A stretch of DNA of 64,000 nucleotides from Omphiscola glabra (GCA_964017045.1 OZ024807.1:19017813-19081812); one strand, 5' to 3'; counted from the first letter of the stretch, positions 49,301 through 61,070 are shown. The notes: generated by a model not told the origin, from the letters alone. Translations and numbers: made by a program.

Positions 49301-51741
49301 GCTCTGATCTACAAATGTAGAAATCGAGCCCCCACACCCCCCCCCCCCTCTGAATTCTCTCGAGCGCGTCCAAGTGATGAGCCTGGGGAGGATGATGTCT
49401 CAAAGAAAATATTTTGAAAAGTTCAAAATGCATAGATGCATTTTATCATATAACTAATTTAGTTTTGCATCATTCTACAGTTAACCAGAATAGAATAGGT
49501 GATTTAGGTTTACGCTATTTGGCTGTGTTCATATAGATCATTTAATTTAAGCTGTTTCTAAATGGGCTATGTTGTTTTAAACAATTTATTTAAGATTTAA
49601 GTTTTCTAAATAAACCAGTTTAAAACGGAGGCCGGTATATCAAAATCGCCCAGTCACAGTAAAAGTATTATAATATAATATATTTTAAATGATAATTTTT
49701 GACAAAAAAATGGAAATAATCACTAAAATAAATTTTAAAAAGAAGTCCATACGTCTTATTGCCGGCGGGCCTGGGATTGGACAACCATGATTTAATATAT
49801 TTAAAACAGAAAAAAGATTATGATGATTTTTAAAAAAATACATTCATTTATCAAACATAAAATCCACTCTGCTATTTATTATTCCTATATATATACATAT
49901 ATATATATGTGTGTATGTATACATATATCATATTTGCTTTATAATTTAAAACATGGCAGCCATTTGCTTGCTTACATTTTAGGTACGTACTTACTGGTTT
50001 TGCCTTCGTCTATCATTTCTATGCAGACGTAGATAGTATTATTCCTTGCACTGCAGTTCAAGTGAACATTGATATCAAGCTGGACCGACTCTGATTTTTC
50101 AGAATTAGAAATGTTCAAGTTCAGGTAAACCAGAGCATCATCAGCGTCATCAATGGTCCAGATAACACAGTATTTGTACGTACAATTACCATTAGACAGC
50201 GCATTCCCTTGGTATTGAACGACTACATTGTCATATGATTTGTTTGTTAAATTGCCAAGTCGCACTGAATAGTTTACATTGTTATTGATGATGCTGGAAA
50301 AAACTGGATTGCTGAATCTTTTACACTGTTCACCTGAAACTGAAGGGGTTTCAATGTTTTATTTTTAATAATACAGGTAAAACAACAATGTTTAATCAGT
50401 ACATGTATATGAATATATTCGATGTTGGAATGCATTTTGTGTTTTCATTAGGATCTGCATATATGGTTATCTTGTCATATATAAGTATGTCACATTTATT
50501 TATTTTCAGTATGATCCGTACATATATTGTTGATATCTTCATATAAATTTATTGTACGTTTGTTGTTAAGATGTAAGGACATTCGAGCGTCGATTTATAG
50601 AAAGTCGATGATCCAAAATGCAGGTTATAGGAAATTATTTGTCTTTGTTATAGTACGGGATTTCTTTGTCTCTGAACTTTTGTGGACAAACCCACACAAA
50701 AAAAACGATTTTGACATCCTGTCTAACACTCTTCTTCTATATATTAAGGGCCCACGATCAATTTATTGATAAATCTAGATCCTATGCATGTAGAGGGGAT
50801 TCGGAATGTTTCTATGCCTGGCATTGAGTAGGATATTTCACTGGTTGCAAGGCCTACTCAGTGAGGTTATCATGAACTGAAGATTGGAAGGCCTGGGGCA
50901 AAAGACGCAAATGTTTCAAGTGTTTTCGCCTTAACTGATCCACTTGGAGGCTAGTTTCCGTCCCCGATTGTCTTTGCCAGAAATGAGCAGTTCCTGTACT
51001 GGCTTCTCGCTGGTATGAGCCCGAACTGGCTGCCATTGTCTCGTCGCTGTCTAGTGTGGAGAGAGACGAGTATCTGTTTAATTCTGGAGCAATGGACCAG
51101 CCCATTATTTATCCACGTGCATACTATACATGTATTGACCAAGACTGGGCTAATGAGATAAGCAAACTTTTCAAGTCAATCATCCACTGAATATACGCCC
51201 GAAAACTCAAGGCTATCTCGATATTCATTTCAAGTGTGTCAAATATATTTTCGGAAACGCTTTGACCGGTTTTTTAAATTTTTTTTTTTACACTTATCTG
51301 CCCATCCCCATATACCATTGACAATCAGGGTACATAATTCAATGTACAATCAAGCAACATGAGTGTATAAGTCAAACTGCCATTGCATTTTTATATTAAC
51401 TTATTTTACCCAACAGTTTTTCGATTATTGGAGATGTGGTACAGTATTCAAGCAACTCATGTTCCTATTAGTTTTGAACATCGACGCCTCTCTGTATGTG
51501 TTTCGGTTTACACAATTTGAAAACACTTTTGTGATCACATATCAGTGTTTATGGTTATCATTAGAATATTAAATAAAAATCGGTTTTTTGGGACGTGAAC
51601 ATACAATATAAAATTCAGATTTTTTGCATGAAGCTTAGATGAGCTTTCAAAATACGCACCTTTTGTTTGATAAGGTAGCAGTGTCATCAGAAGAAGTGAA
51701 CGCGTTATCCAGTGATAAATCTTGACCGTCTTTGTTGGCAT
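46321..51741 (-). CDS. Five-exon type I membrane receptor, 241 residues
   Basis: Exons: 51741-51660 (ATG, signal peptide; donor GTGCGT), 50333-49995 (ectodomain; donor GTAAGT), 48671-48561 (membrane helix; donor GTAAGA), 47349-47280, and 46444-46321 (stop TAG). All introns are GT-AG and the phases 1,1,1,2 join without a break, giving 726 coding bases. An in-frame TAA lies just before the ATG. Residues 1-27 are a signal peptide (SLLLMTLLPYQ core); 28-151 the ectodomain with seven N-x-S/T sites and five cysteines (including CTYKYCVIW and LNCSARNNTIYVC), probably a beta-sandwich, possibly Ig- or CUB-like; 152-174 the helix; 175-241 an acidic tail with EPLYDFF near the end, a YxxPhi-type sorting or phosphorylation site. 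Family not recognised; intact by inspection. Confidence 0.75.
46435..46554. repeat. 30-bp tandem repeat at an exon boundary
   Basis: Four units of CGGATAAACCTAAATACATA plus TGAATACTGT with variants. The first unit overlaps the start of the last exon of the 46321-51741 gene and supplies its splice acceptor (CATTTAG|G on the minus strand). The fourth unit retains the same acceptor-like string; the second and third have lost it. Confidence 0.85.
47934..48330. repeat. 38-bp minisatellite in an intron
   Basis: About ten units of GTGCAAATAGCCAAATGTAC plus CATCAACGCAACACTGTT, lying in the third intron of the minus-strand receptor gene. The first and last units are more diverged. Confidence 0.95.
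48810..49400. other. GC-richer intronic blocks, probably transposon debris
   Basis: Two pieces (48822-49085 and 49285-49385) contain C runs and CpG-rich segments unlike the rest of the intron, resembling hAT-like ends (GGGGGCCAACCC) but with no clear inverted partner. They lie in the second intron of the receptor gene. Confidence 0.35.
50728..51110 (+). repeat. Dispersed repeat, GGGCCCACGAT family, copy 2, longest copy
   Basis: Begins CTTCTTCTATATATTAAGGG and aligns with 4641-4770 for about 130 bp. It continues into a less AT-rich part, 50854-51105, which on the minus strand holds an 83-residue open frame ending QAFQSSVHDNLTE that I do not recognise. It lies wholly within the first intron of the receptor gene. 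Confidence 0.55.
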
Positions 51742-52042
51742 GCCTTATTTGATCATTTAATTGATTCTCTGACGGACCAGCTCCTTCAAATAATAATTTT
51801 AAAATATGGCATTTAATATATTATAAAATATCTTCTATTCTTTTTTTAGCCATAGCCATAAACATATTAAATGTAAAATAATAAATGTAATGCACACGTC
51901 ATTTAAGGACATTAACACGAGAATCCTTAAACGTTATTTTCATGATTATAGACTAAAGAATACATTTTAGATGATTTCTCCAAATAATAGTTCTATAATT
52001 TCAAGAAAGCATAACAATTATAATAAACATATTTGAAGAACG

Positions 52043-52110
52043 ACAATCAGAATAGGAGCCAGAATGATCAATAAATTGATCGTGGACCCTCAAAATATAG
52101 AAGACAAATA
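52043..52110 (-). repeat. Dispersed repeat, GGGCCCACGAT family, copy 3
   Basis: Inverse orientation: ATCAATAAATTGATCGTGGA then CCCTCAAAATATAGAAGAC. Located between the receptor gene start and the SPIN-like transposon. Confidence 0.6.
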
Positions 52111-52508
52111 AAATTGAAGACATATTCTAAGCCTCTACACCAGCGGTTCTCAGCCTTTCTAATGCCGCGACTCCCTTATGCAGTTCCCCATGTTGTGGCG
52201 ACCCCCAATCATAAACTTATGTTCGTTGCTACTTCTTAACTTTTTTTTTGCTTCTGTTATGAATAGAAGCTGTAAATATCTGATATGCAGGATTTATTTC
52301 CATGGTTACAAATTGAACATAATTTAAACATGGTGATTAATCACAAAAAAAAACAATAGGTAATTATATATGTTGTGAAATATTTATTTCTAACAACAAA
52401 TAAATGAGATTTTGTCTTGAAGCATAGTGTAGCATGGGTAACCGTCTTAACATAACAACATTAAACTAAATTGCTACACTTTGCGACAGTATGCGTAAAA
52501 AGCCAACG

Positions 52509-53110
52509 TCAGTGCGAAGGTTGATATTGCTTCTTTTTTACCAGATCAGAAATGCTTTTTGCAAGCGCACAACGAAGATCATATTCCACAAGAAGTTTGC
52601 ATCTGTATTTAGACCTGATTACCATGGCATCTATTCTTCTGCGGACAGTGTCGTTAGATAAGGAAATTGTACTCAATTTCGTAACAAGTTCGTCTTCGAT
52701 CATAACGCGAACAATGTTTTTGGCCGCTGGCAGCAATAAATCTTCAGCAATGGTGTGAGGTTTCATAGCTCTGGCGATTCTGAGTACCTCCAAATGTGAA
52801 GCTTCAACGGCTGCTACGTTTTGTTGGTGGTACTTACCACCAGTGTCAAGTCTGGCTTTCTGGAGTCCATTAGTTTTACTTATGAAATAGTTGGTATCCT
52901 TGCCGGCAAAGCTCGGATGCTTGCTATAAAAATGGCTTTTAGTTTGTTCGGCTTTATAGGTTCGGCTGATAGAACTTTACAACAAATAACACATTGCGGT
53001 TTCTCAATTCATGTTGTAATTTTTGAGGTAAAACCATACTGCAAATAATCCTCACTGAATGGTCTTTTCTTAACGTTCTTCTCTAAACGATCCATTGTCA
53101 TGGGATGGTT
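52509..53110 (-). pseudogene. hAT (ZBED5-like) transposase, core deleted
   Basis: Minus strand. KKRPFSEDYLQYGFTS, then after a stop the BED-type zinc finger (PQCVICCKVLS ... HFYSKH, with a one-base slip before HFY), then EVLRIARAMKPHTIAEDLL and KLSTISLSNDTVRRRID, typical of the N-terminal third of ZBED5/SPIN-type hAT transposases. The frame then jumps directly to a C-terminus of the type DLRCALAKS...QPSH with a stop at 52509. The catalytic middle (DDE residues) is missing, so it cannot transpose by itself. Confidence 0.8.
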
Positions 53111-53537
53111 TGCTAAAAGATGGTATATTAAATATCTCAATGTAAAAAATAGACATGTGACATTTTGAAGAGTTTGAGAAAAGGGGATTTTAAAGTTTGA
53201 AAGTATCCAACATGTTCTCAAGTAAAAATACAATTCTATAATTTGCCTGTATTTAGTCATACCATTTTACTTTTAAAACATATCAGTTACTAGGTATTTT
53301 TTGACAGATTTTTACAGTTTATTATCAGACTGACTCAATATTGTGACTTGACAACTTTTACTACTGAAAATTGAACTTTAATAATTTAACTATATTTTAT
53401 GGTTTTTAAAAGCCAATTACATCTCTTATCCATCACTTATTAAACTTAAGTGACCTCTCTAAATAAGAAACAAATTGTGGCCGAAATAAAAAAAAAAACA
53501 TTATTTTTCAAAAAATCTTATAATTTTTTTTTATCTG

Positions 53538-53610
53538 AAGCAGTGTACAAGCCCCTGAGATCTTGTACAAGCCACTGAGATCTTGTACAAGCCACTGAGA
53601 TCTTGTACAG
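53538..53610. repeat. 20-bp tandem repeat inside the SPIN-like element
   Basis: Three and a half units of CTTGTACAAGCCACTGAGAT. Confidence 0.9.
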
Positions 53611-54802
53611 GTGGTGTAATTTCCGTGTAATGACTCAATGATAATGTAATAAATTATATCAAGTTTATACTTTCACAGTGCCATTATCATTCAGCTTATT
53701 ATAAATTATAAGTGACATATAAGTAATATGACTCATTATGACCTTGAACTGGTACTGAAATTTATGGAATAGGCTTATGTTATGCTATTTTACACATACA
53801 CATCAGTCATTACTCAGTCCACTGTAATACTTTGAATAATAACATAAAAGATAAGGGCCTGCATTTTCAATAACAATGAAAACATAGAGATATTTTATAA
53901 CGTGTTTAACAGCGTTTAATCAGATGGGACTAAATACAATTGTTTAAAATGATTGACAATGACTATGTTGTAAATCAGTGTAGTACTCTCATCACTCAAT
54001 GTTCAGATTCAAAAGAAGGCGTGAAGCAGTAGACGAGAATACTTTTTATTTTGCGTTTTAAGTTTTGCCTTTATAAGGCAATCGTCGTACATCAGGGGCA
54101 ATTTTTAACAGAGCCGAAACTTAGTACGACAGCATGTTGAGCTTGGGCAAAATAGTACTGACTGCAGGTGAGGGCGACTGAAACTGATTAAACTGAATCC
54201 TAAACTTTCCTCTCAGTACACTGCTTCTAATCACATAAAACTTGAACAGTGACTATCTTTACCCCATGTAGTATCACTAGAAAGACTCTGCTTCCTAAAC
54301 CGATATTTACTTTTACTTTTCACTTTAAATTTATCGTAGATAACAATAGTTGCATTTATTGTTCGGTGTAAATTCAGCATCCGACATTTGACCTATATTC
54401 TTTATTTATTTACGTTTTCCTTACTTGCCATTGGTTAAGCGAATCACTTGATATTAAAGGAGGTAACTTTGAGGTTTTTCTTCTACATTTTTACTAGACT
54501 TTTCTGATTCGTCTATAGTACGCCTTATTTATAATCCGCGATTACCCGTAAACGAACTGATTTGTGCAGTAGTTTTCACTGTAGGTTTAAGCTTTATTAT
54601 GGTGTGAATAGTTCTTGGGGGATATCTAACAAATGAAAATTTGTAACATGTCTGGTTTTTCAGCTGAACCAAATCAATCGGTTTCCAAGACTATCATCAT
54701 CGGAAATGTGTGTTTTCCAATGGTCCTTGGCGACCCCCGTGAAAGGGTCTCGCGACCCCCAAAGGGGTCGCGACCCACAGGTTGAGAACCGCTGCTCTAC
54801 AC

Positions 54803-55850
54803 GAATTCCCTCATTTTTTAAAACTATAAAGGTCATAAACCATGAACCCTTTCTCTCTTTCTCTAGTTAACTAATTGAAATTCAACATTTCTTTGTTGTA
54901 AACATAAACTTACCTTTGTATAAAACACAAAACGTATGTGATGTAGAAATCAAGCACTACTATAAACCTCTATATAAAAATACAAGAAACTTAAAACATA
55001 ATCGTTCAATTTCTTCATTAACATATCATTACGCTTGGTCAAAAAAATTGACGCGGTTAAAAAAAATGGTGACAAAAGGCTATGAATAGAAGGTTTGTAA
55101 TTATCCAGAAATAACAGCTACTTGATTTCAATATTATATGTTTTGAAGATCATGCACAATGTAAAGCATTTATTTATGTAGGATAAAACATATTTCATGT
55201 CGTAGACGGCTGGCTAATCATAGGAAACTGTAAGCTTGACAGCTCACAATACTACACACAATGTAGATTTTCACTTCCGCCAAACTATTTTTAGTTCAAT
55301 TTATTCATATTCAGGGTGTGCGTGTCCGCGGTTCATCAGGGACAGTTACCCGATACAACGTGAATTTTCTTTTAAAAAATCGTTTTAAGCAGGAAATTAA
55401 AATGAAATGAAGCAAAATCCTGAAAGGATATTAGGGTTTTAAATTAATTCTAAGAGTGTGAAGTTTTGCAGGACAGATTTATAAAGCTCTATTATTTCAT
55501 ATTTGGTTTAGATAACTTATCGAAAGAAATAATCAAGTAAGAATGAGAGAAAATAAAGATTTTCCGAACATATGTACCCGCCATGGGCTGGTAGTTGGTT
55601 CCTCTGTACATCTAAATTATATAGCAATGTATACCAAACAAGTTGTATATTATTCAATGTTGATTTGAACATGCACTGACGTCGAATCAAAGGTTTAAAA
55701 GTTAATTAATGTATTTTAAAAATGCATGTATAATTGTACATATTTAAAAAAATAAATGCACACTTTAAAAAAATGTATTAGATTATTTTTTTTTGTTTTT
55801 AAAATGAACCCCAAGGGAAATCCAACTCTAAGAAAACTTGTACAGTTAAT
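54803..55850. other. AT-rich non-coding stretch
   Basis: Nothing supportable was seen. Confidence 0.4.
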
Positions 55851-55853
55851 GTC

Positions 55854-56087
55854 TTGCATGAAGTCTGCAAAGATTATCATTTTAGGAATGTACTATTATT
55901 ATTTTTAAACACTGCTTTGCTTTGTTTAGGTTTCATATGCAAGTCAAGTTTCTACGACAGAGAAGTTCACGGGAAACCCATGAGGAAGTTATATTCCTTG
56001 AGTATTACAGCCGGGGTTCTTTTTAATAAAGTTCGGATGAGTCCACTCCAGTTGTGGGTCATTGAAGGCCTATCACGCACTACTTAG
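55854..56087 (+). other. Short open frame, unrecognised
   Basis: A frame of 77 residues of mixed composition (FICKSSFYDREVHGKPMR) with a possible splice acceptor (TTGTTTAG at about 55928). It could be an exon of an unknown plus-strand gene or chance. No homology recognised. Confidence 0.2.
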
Positions 56088-56634
56088 ACAGGATGCTGGC
56101 TTAAGTGTTTTAATATGAGTTATGGCTTTACAGAAACAGAAACTCCGAGACAATGAGTACGTTATTAGTCAGTCTCAATTTTGATTTCAAAGTTCAAATT
56201 AAGCATATTTTTAAAGATAATTTATCGATAAAAGATGGGGAAGGATAAATCATTTATTTTATTTTTGCCCCTCATGTCTTTCTTTCCCCTGCGAACATTA
56301 AATGTTCTTGTCCAAGCCACGGAATTGTTACCTTTCTTTAAAAAACTATTCGCCTGGAAACGTCTGTTTACGTAGTTCACGCCTGAAAGTATAACAAACT
56401 TATAGTAAACCATTTAAAGCAAAATCGTATGTGTGATAGTTTAGTCTTGGCGCAAACTTTGTTACCAACACCAGAGTTTGGTGAAATAAATGTAGTTAGA
56501 GCATCGTCATACTCGGATCTGCGTCTATTGAATTAATATGTTATGGTAAACCAACCTAGACAACTGCCCCCCCCCCCCCACAGCGCCCGAAACGTTTTCG
56601 CGCCTTCTGGCCCAGGATTCCATGTTGGGCCAGG

Positions 56635-57316
56635 GAGGGACAATGGATTTCAAAGTGTTGGGACAGGGAGGGACAATGGATTTCAAAGTATTGGGACAGG
56701 GAGGAACAATGGATTTCAAAGTGTTGGGCAAGGGAGGAACAATGGATTTTAAAGTATTGGGAAAGGGAGGGACAATGGATTTCAAAGTGTTGGGCGAGGG
56801 AGGGACAATGGATTTCAAAGTGTTGGGCTAGGGAGGGACAATCAATTTCAAAGTGTTTGGCAAGAGAGGGGCAATGGATTTCAAATTGTTGGGCTAGGGA
56901 GGAACAATAAATTTCAAAGTGTTGGGCAAGGGAGGGACAATGCATTTCAAAGTGTTGGGCCAGGAGGGACAATGGATTTCAAAGTTTTGGTTAATGGAGG
57001 GACAATGGATTTCAAAGTGTTGGGCCAGGGATGGACAATGGATTTTAAAGTGTTGGGCAAGTGAGGGACAATGGATTTCAAAGTGTTGGGCTAGGGAGGG
57101 ACAATGGATTTCAAAGTGTCGGGCTAGGGAGGGACAATGGAATTCAAAGTGTTCATCAAGGGAGGAACAATGGATTTCAAAGTTTTGGGCCAGGGAAAGA
57201 CAATGGATTTCAAAGTGTAGGGCCAGGGAGGGACAATGTATTTCAAAGTGGTGGGCAAAGGAGGGACAATGGATTTCAAAGTGTTGGGCAATGGAGGGAC
57301 AATGGATTTCAAAGTT
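56635..57316. repeat. 33-bp minisatellite, about 20 copies
   Basis: Unit GGGAGGGACAATGGATTTCA plus AAGTGTTGGGCCA (33 bp), variable at several sites and with a few one-base length changes. Since 33 is a multiple of three, several frames on both strands stay open, for example an 11-residue repeat on the minus strand. A C run lies just before it (56568-56579). I regard the frames as by-products. Confidence 0.95.
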
Positions 57317-57935
57317 CATGATATTGAGTTTTTACATGACAACACCTAGCAGACTCATGCTGCCGTATCGTCATCCAATGAACAAAGTTTGACCGTCATA
57401 TCCTTAAAAAATGTTTATTAGATTAGCAATCAATATGCCGAATAAATTCGACACCAAAAAAAGTCTGATACAGAAACAGTTCGTTATCACTTTAATATAT
57501 TTACTTTGAAATATTGACAAAAAGGAACATCGGAAATGACTAATTTTTTTTTATTCCAGCGAGTCAACGTATCCAATTTTTTGTTATGAATTTATTTTGA
57601 ATGTAAATTCTACTCGTATAAAATAAATCCGCAATTTAAACATTGTATATAGTTATGCATGTCTTTAACTAGCACATACGTATCGTCGCAATTTTGTAAT
57701 TACATCATTCATTATTTATTATCTACTGTATCATCAAACAATTGAATTGATTTGACTGTTAATATTCTTAATGCAAGACGTCATACTGCTCATGTAGATT
57801 TACTAAATGTTTGCATTCGCAAACGTCTTATACCAAAAATGTTTCATCCTCCAGTTGGTGCCTTTAATTCGTTGGATAAATCAAACGTTATAGTCAGTAA
57901 TATGAAATATGCTTTCAGTCGCATGAAGATTGCCG
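57317..57935. other. Spacer between two minisatellites
   Basis: Mostly AT-rich. The part 57752-57937 is an open frame of mixed composition (RRHTAHVDLLNVCIRKR) directly abutting the 48-bp array in another frame. No family recognised. Confidence 0.3.
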
Positions 57936-59191
57936 CTTGATATCTCAACTAACTACTGGTGTTTTCTTAAACTCTTACAAGCGCTTGATATCTCAACTAA
58001 CTACTGGTGTTTTCTTAAACTCCTACAAGCGCTTGATATCTCAACTAACTACTGGTGTTTTCTTAAACTCTTACAAGCGCTTGATATCTCAACTAACTAC
58101 TGGTGTTTTCTTAAACTCTTACAAGCGCTTGATATCTCAACTAACTACTGGTGTTTTCTTAAACTCTTACAAGCGCTTGATATCTCAACTAACTATTTGT
58201 GTTTTCTTTAACTCTTACAAGCGCTTGATATCTCAACTAACTACTGGTGTTTTCTTAAACTCTTACAAGCGCTTGATATCTCAACTAACTACTGGTGTTT
58301 TCTTAAACTCCTACAAGCGCTTGATATATCAACTCACTACTAGGGTTGTCTTAAACTTCTACAAGCGTTTGAGTTCTGATCTTACTACTAAGATTAATAC
58401 TAACTACTGGTGTTTTCTTAAACTCTTACAAGCGCTTGATATCTCAACTAACTACAGGTGTTTTCTTAAACTCTTACAAGCGCTTGATATCTCAACTAAC
58501 TACTGGTGTTTTCTTAAACTCTTACAAGCGCTTGATATCTCAACTAACTACAGGTGTTTTCTTAAACTCTTACAAGCGCTTGATATCTCAACTAACTACT
58601 GGTGTTTTCTTAAACTCTTACAAGCGCTTGATATCTCAACTAACTACTGGTGTTTTCTTAAACTCTTACAAGCGCTTGATATCTCAACTAACTACTGGTG
58701 TTTTCTTAAACTCTTACAAGCGCTTGATATCTCAACTAACTACTGGTGTTTTCTTAAACTCTTACAAGCGCTTGATATCTCAACTAACTACTGGTGTTTT
58801 CTTAAACTCTTACAAGCGCTTGATATCTCAACTAACTACTGGTGTTTTCTTAAACTCTTACAAGCGCTTGATATCTCAACTAACTACTGGTGTTTTCTTA
58901 AACTCTTACAAGCGCTTGATATCTCAACTAACTACTGGTGTTTTCTTAAACTCTTACAAGCGCTTGGTATCTCAACTAACTACTGGTGTTTTCTTAAACT
59001 CTTACAAGCGCTTGATATCTCAACTAACTACTGGTGTTTTCTTAAACTCCTACAAGCGCTTGATATATCAACTCACTACTGGTGTTTTCTTAAACTCCTA
59101 CAAGCGCTTGATATATCAACTCACTACTAGGGTTGTCTTAAACTTCTACAAGCGTTTGAGTTCTGATCTTACTACTAAGTTTAATACTCTG
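57936..59191 (+). repeat. 48-bp minisatellite, about 26 copies, two nested blocks
   Basis: Unit CTTGATATCTCAACTAACTA plus CTGGTGTTTTCTTAAACTCTTACAAGCG (48 bp). Most copies are identical. A distinct diverged end unit (TATATCAACTCACTACTAGG, then a segment up to TTACTACTAAG) occurs twice, at about 58319-58397 and 59109-59185, so the array is a duplicated block of units rather than simple growth. Two of three plus frames are open throughout each block, one giving a 16-residue repeat (LISQLTTGVFLNSYKR). Confidence 0.95.
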
Positions 59192-59465
59192 GAATAACAC
59201 GTTAAAGAAAACCCTCTGAAACTAAACCCGGAGGTGGATAACATTAAAACAATGAAAATTTCGACCACTCTTGCGATGCGATTGGTCCCGAGATATTTCC
59301 TCCACATTAGATGCTCCTTTGGGTTATCCATGTGCGCGGAGAAAGGCAATTTGCTATCCCGGGAACCAGCTTATTCTCCTAAGAATAATCCCAGGACTTG
59401 TAAAAAAATATTATTAAATAGTAATTCACCGTTTTTACTTGCGGATACTCGGGTTGCTTAAAAGG
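59192..59465 (+). other. Less AT-biased flank of the 48-bp array
   Basis: In the same frame as the 16-residue repeat, one stop (59195) is followed by an open frame of 75 residues or more to 59461. It may be the remnant of a gene into which, or from which, the array grew. No homology recognised. Confidence 0.25.
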
Positions 59466-60867
59466 TCATCTTTGTTTTATTGAAATATAGAGAACAAAAT
59501 ATACAAGTTGTATTCCCATTGACTTAAATATTACACTTCTTGACTAAAAATAGTTTAAACTTGTTTTTAATGTATATTTGGTTATTACAAAATCCGGGTT
59601 AGGGACCGGATTCTATATTTTAAATTATATCCCGCAGCCAGATCTTGAGACCATGTGTCATTAACGTGTTCTTTTTTTAAATTTCATAAAAGTTAATAAA
59701 CCAAAAACTGACCACTCGAATGTAAATCTCTCGAAATAAGACTGATTGGCTCTTTTTAAAAACATGTCAGAAACAATATAATGCAATTTTATAGAGCGTT
59801 CCTAAAATAAATTTGAAATAAATCCCTTAACACTAAAGCCATCGCCTCAATTCTGCAAATGCATTGTGTTTGTGTGAAATGAAATATAGCAAATATGACA
59901 AAAAATCTTGATTCTTCTGAGTCATAAGGAATTCACTGCCTGGATTATTTCAATAATCTTTTTTTTTTTAAAATCCAATGATGTTAACATTAAGATAACA
60001 AAAGCTTCTCATAATTAGAACATTGTTGACATCAACAGAAACAAGACAAATTACTCTCGTATAATCAAGGCTGATACGCAGACATTGATAAAACAGAGAT
60101 GTTAAGAAATGTCACGTTTAACTTTTATTCATGAAAAGCATTCCTCGAGTAGTACACAGATAGTTTATGTTTCTTAATTAATGTTTGATCATATTTTTAA
60201 AAAAAAAAGCAAACAATATATGTCTAGAAGATAATTCAGATATTTAAGTTATCCATCTGATATTACGTGTTAAAATTGTCTTTTGAACTTTCGTATTTCA
60301 AATCGTTCAAATAAATTGGTATATAAAGTGTCAATCTTATAGCAGTGAAAAAAAAATAGGGAAAATTTAAATGTAAGTTCTTTGAGCGTCTGAAAATTTA
60401 ACATTTTAAAGCATGTTTAAAGAAAAATAAAACAATATCTTAAACTATTTTTAGATAATAAGTCAAAATATTAAAAAAAATAAAAATTTAGACTAAATTC
60501 ATTTTTAATAAATGTTCAAAGAAAAAAAAAAAAAAAAAAAATTAATAACAGTATGAAAATGTCATTGAACACATGACCAGCATTACGTGTCATGGTGTGT
60601 TATATAACACCTTTAATTTAAAATGTGATCAATACATATTCCATGAAATATGTGTAAAAGTTTTTGATTTTGAAATACTTCAATCCACAATAACATTGCT
60701 TTTTGACAATAATAATTTTTTTAATGCAGATATCAGAAATACATTTTTACAATTATTAACAAAAGTAAAATTTTTATAAAATGAGGTTTATTAATCCATT
60801 AAATTAGCAAAAATAATGAAGATAAATAAGGCTTGTTATTATGATTATTTTTTTTGTTTTTTATGTA
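59466..60867. other. AT-rich non-coding stretch
   Basis: A poly-A run at about 60522-60540 and a 68-residue AT-biased frame at 60573 that I do not regard as a gene. Confidence 0.4.
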
Positions 60868-61070
60868 GCCTAGACCAGTATTCCACCCAAATGGTGGTCC
60901 ACGACCCGGAAAAGGTCCGCGAGTCCCACGTCGTCGGTCAGCACAACATGAAGATTTATAGTAAAAAGCGAGAAGCTCTGATAAATAAATCGTGCACCTG
61001 TCCCTGGTTCATTTTCGAAACTTGTCGACTTATCCGACTGACTTAACAATTGGGAAACACTGGCCTGGAC
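60868..61070. mobile_element. hAT-like MITE with near-perfect target duplication
   Basis: Element 60876-61062 (187 bp). Left end CAGTATTCCACCCAA; right end read inward CAGTGTTTCCCAATT. Flanks GCCTAGAC (60868-60875) and GCCTGGAC (61063-61070), 7 of 8 identical. The interior contains GTGGTCCACGACCCGG, similar in style to SPIN-type subterminal sequence, but it is a different family. Confidence 0.75.

Larger units (their letters stand above)
52133..54802 (-). mobile_element. SPIN-like hAT transposon, internally deleted, with perfect target duplication
   Basis: Element 52141-54794 (2654 bp) flanked by identical CTCTACAC at 52133-52140 and 54795-54802, matching the hAT nTnnnnAn target. Ends CAGCGGTTCTCAgCCT and, read inward from the right, CAGCGGTTCTCAACCTGTGG. 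The subterminal sequence (GTCGCGACCCCTTTGGGG; CTGATATGCAGGATTTATT; GTGATTAATCAC) agrees with the vertebrate SPIN consensus as I remember it. The minus strand carries transposase remnants between about 53110 and 52509. It sits about 400 bp upstream of the receptor start codon at 51741. Confidence 0.88.

Noticed and set aside
56525..57392. Several frames over 130 residues on both strands
   Set aside because: The 33-bp unit is a multiple of three and lacks stops; open frames on both strands at once argue for chance.
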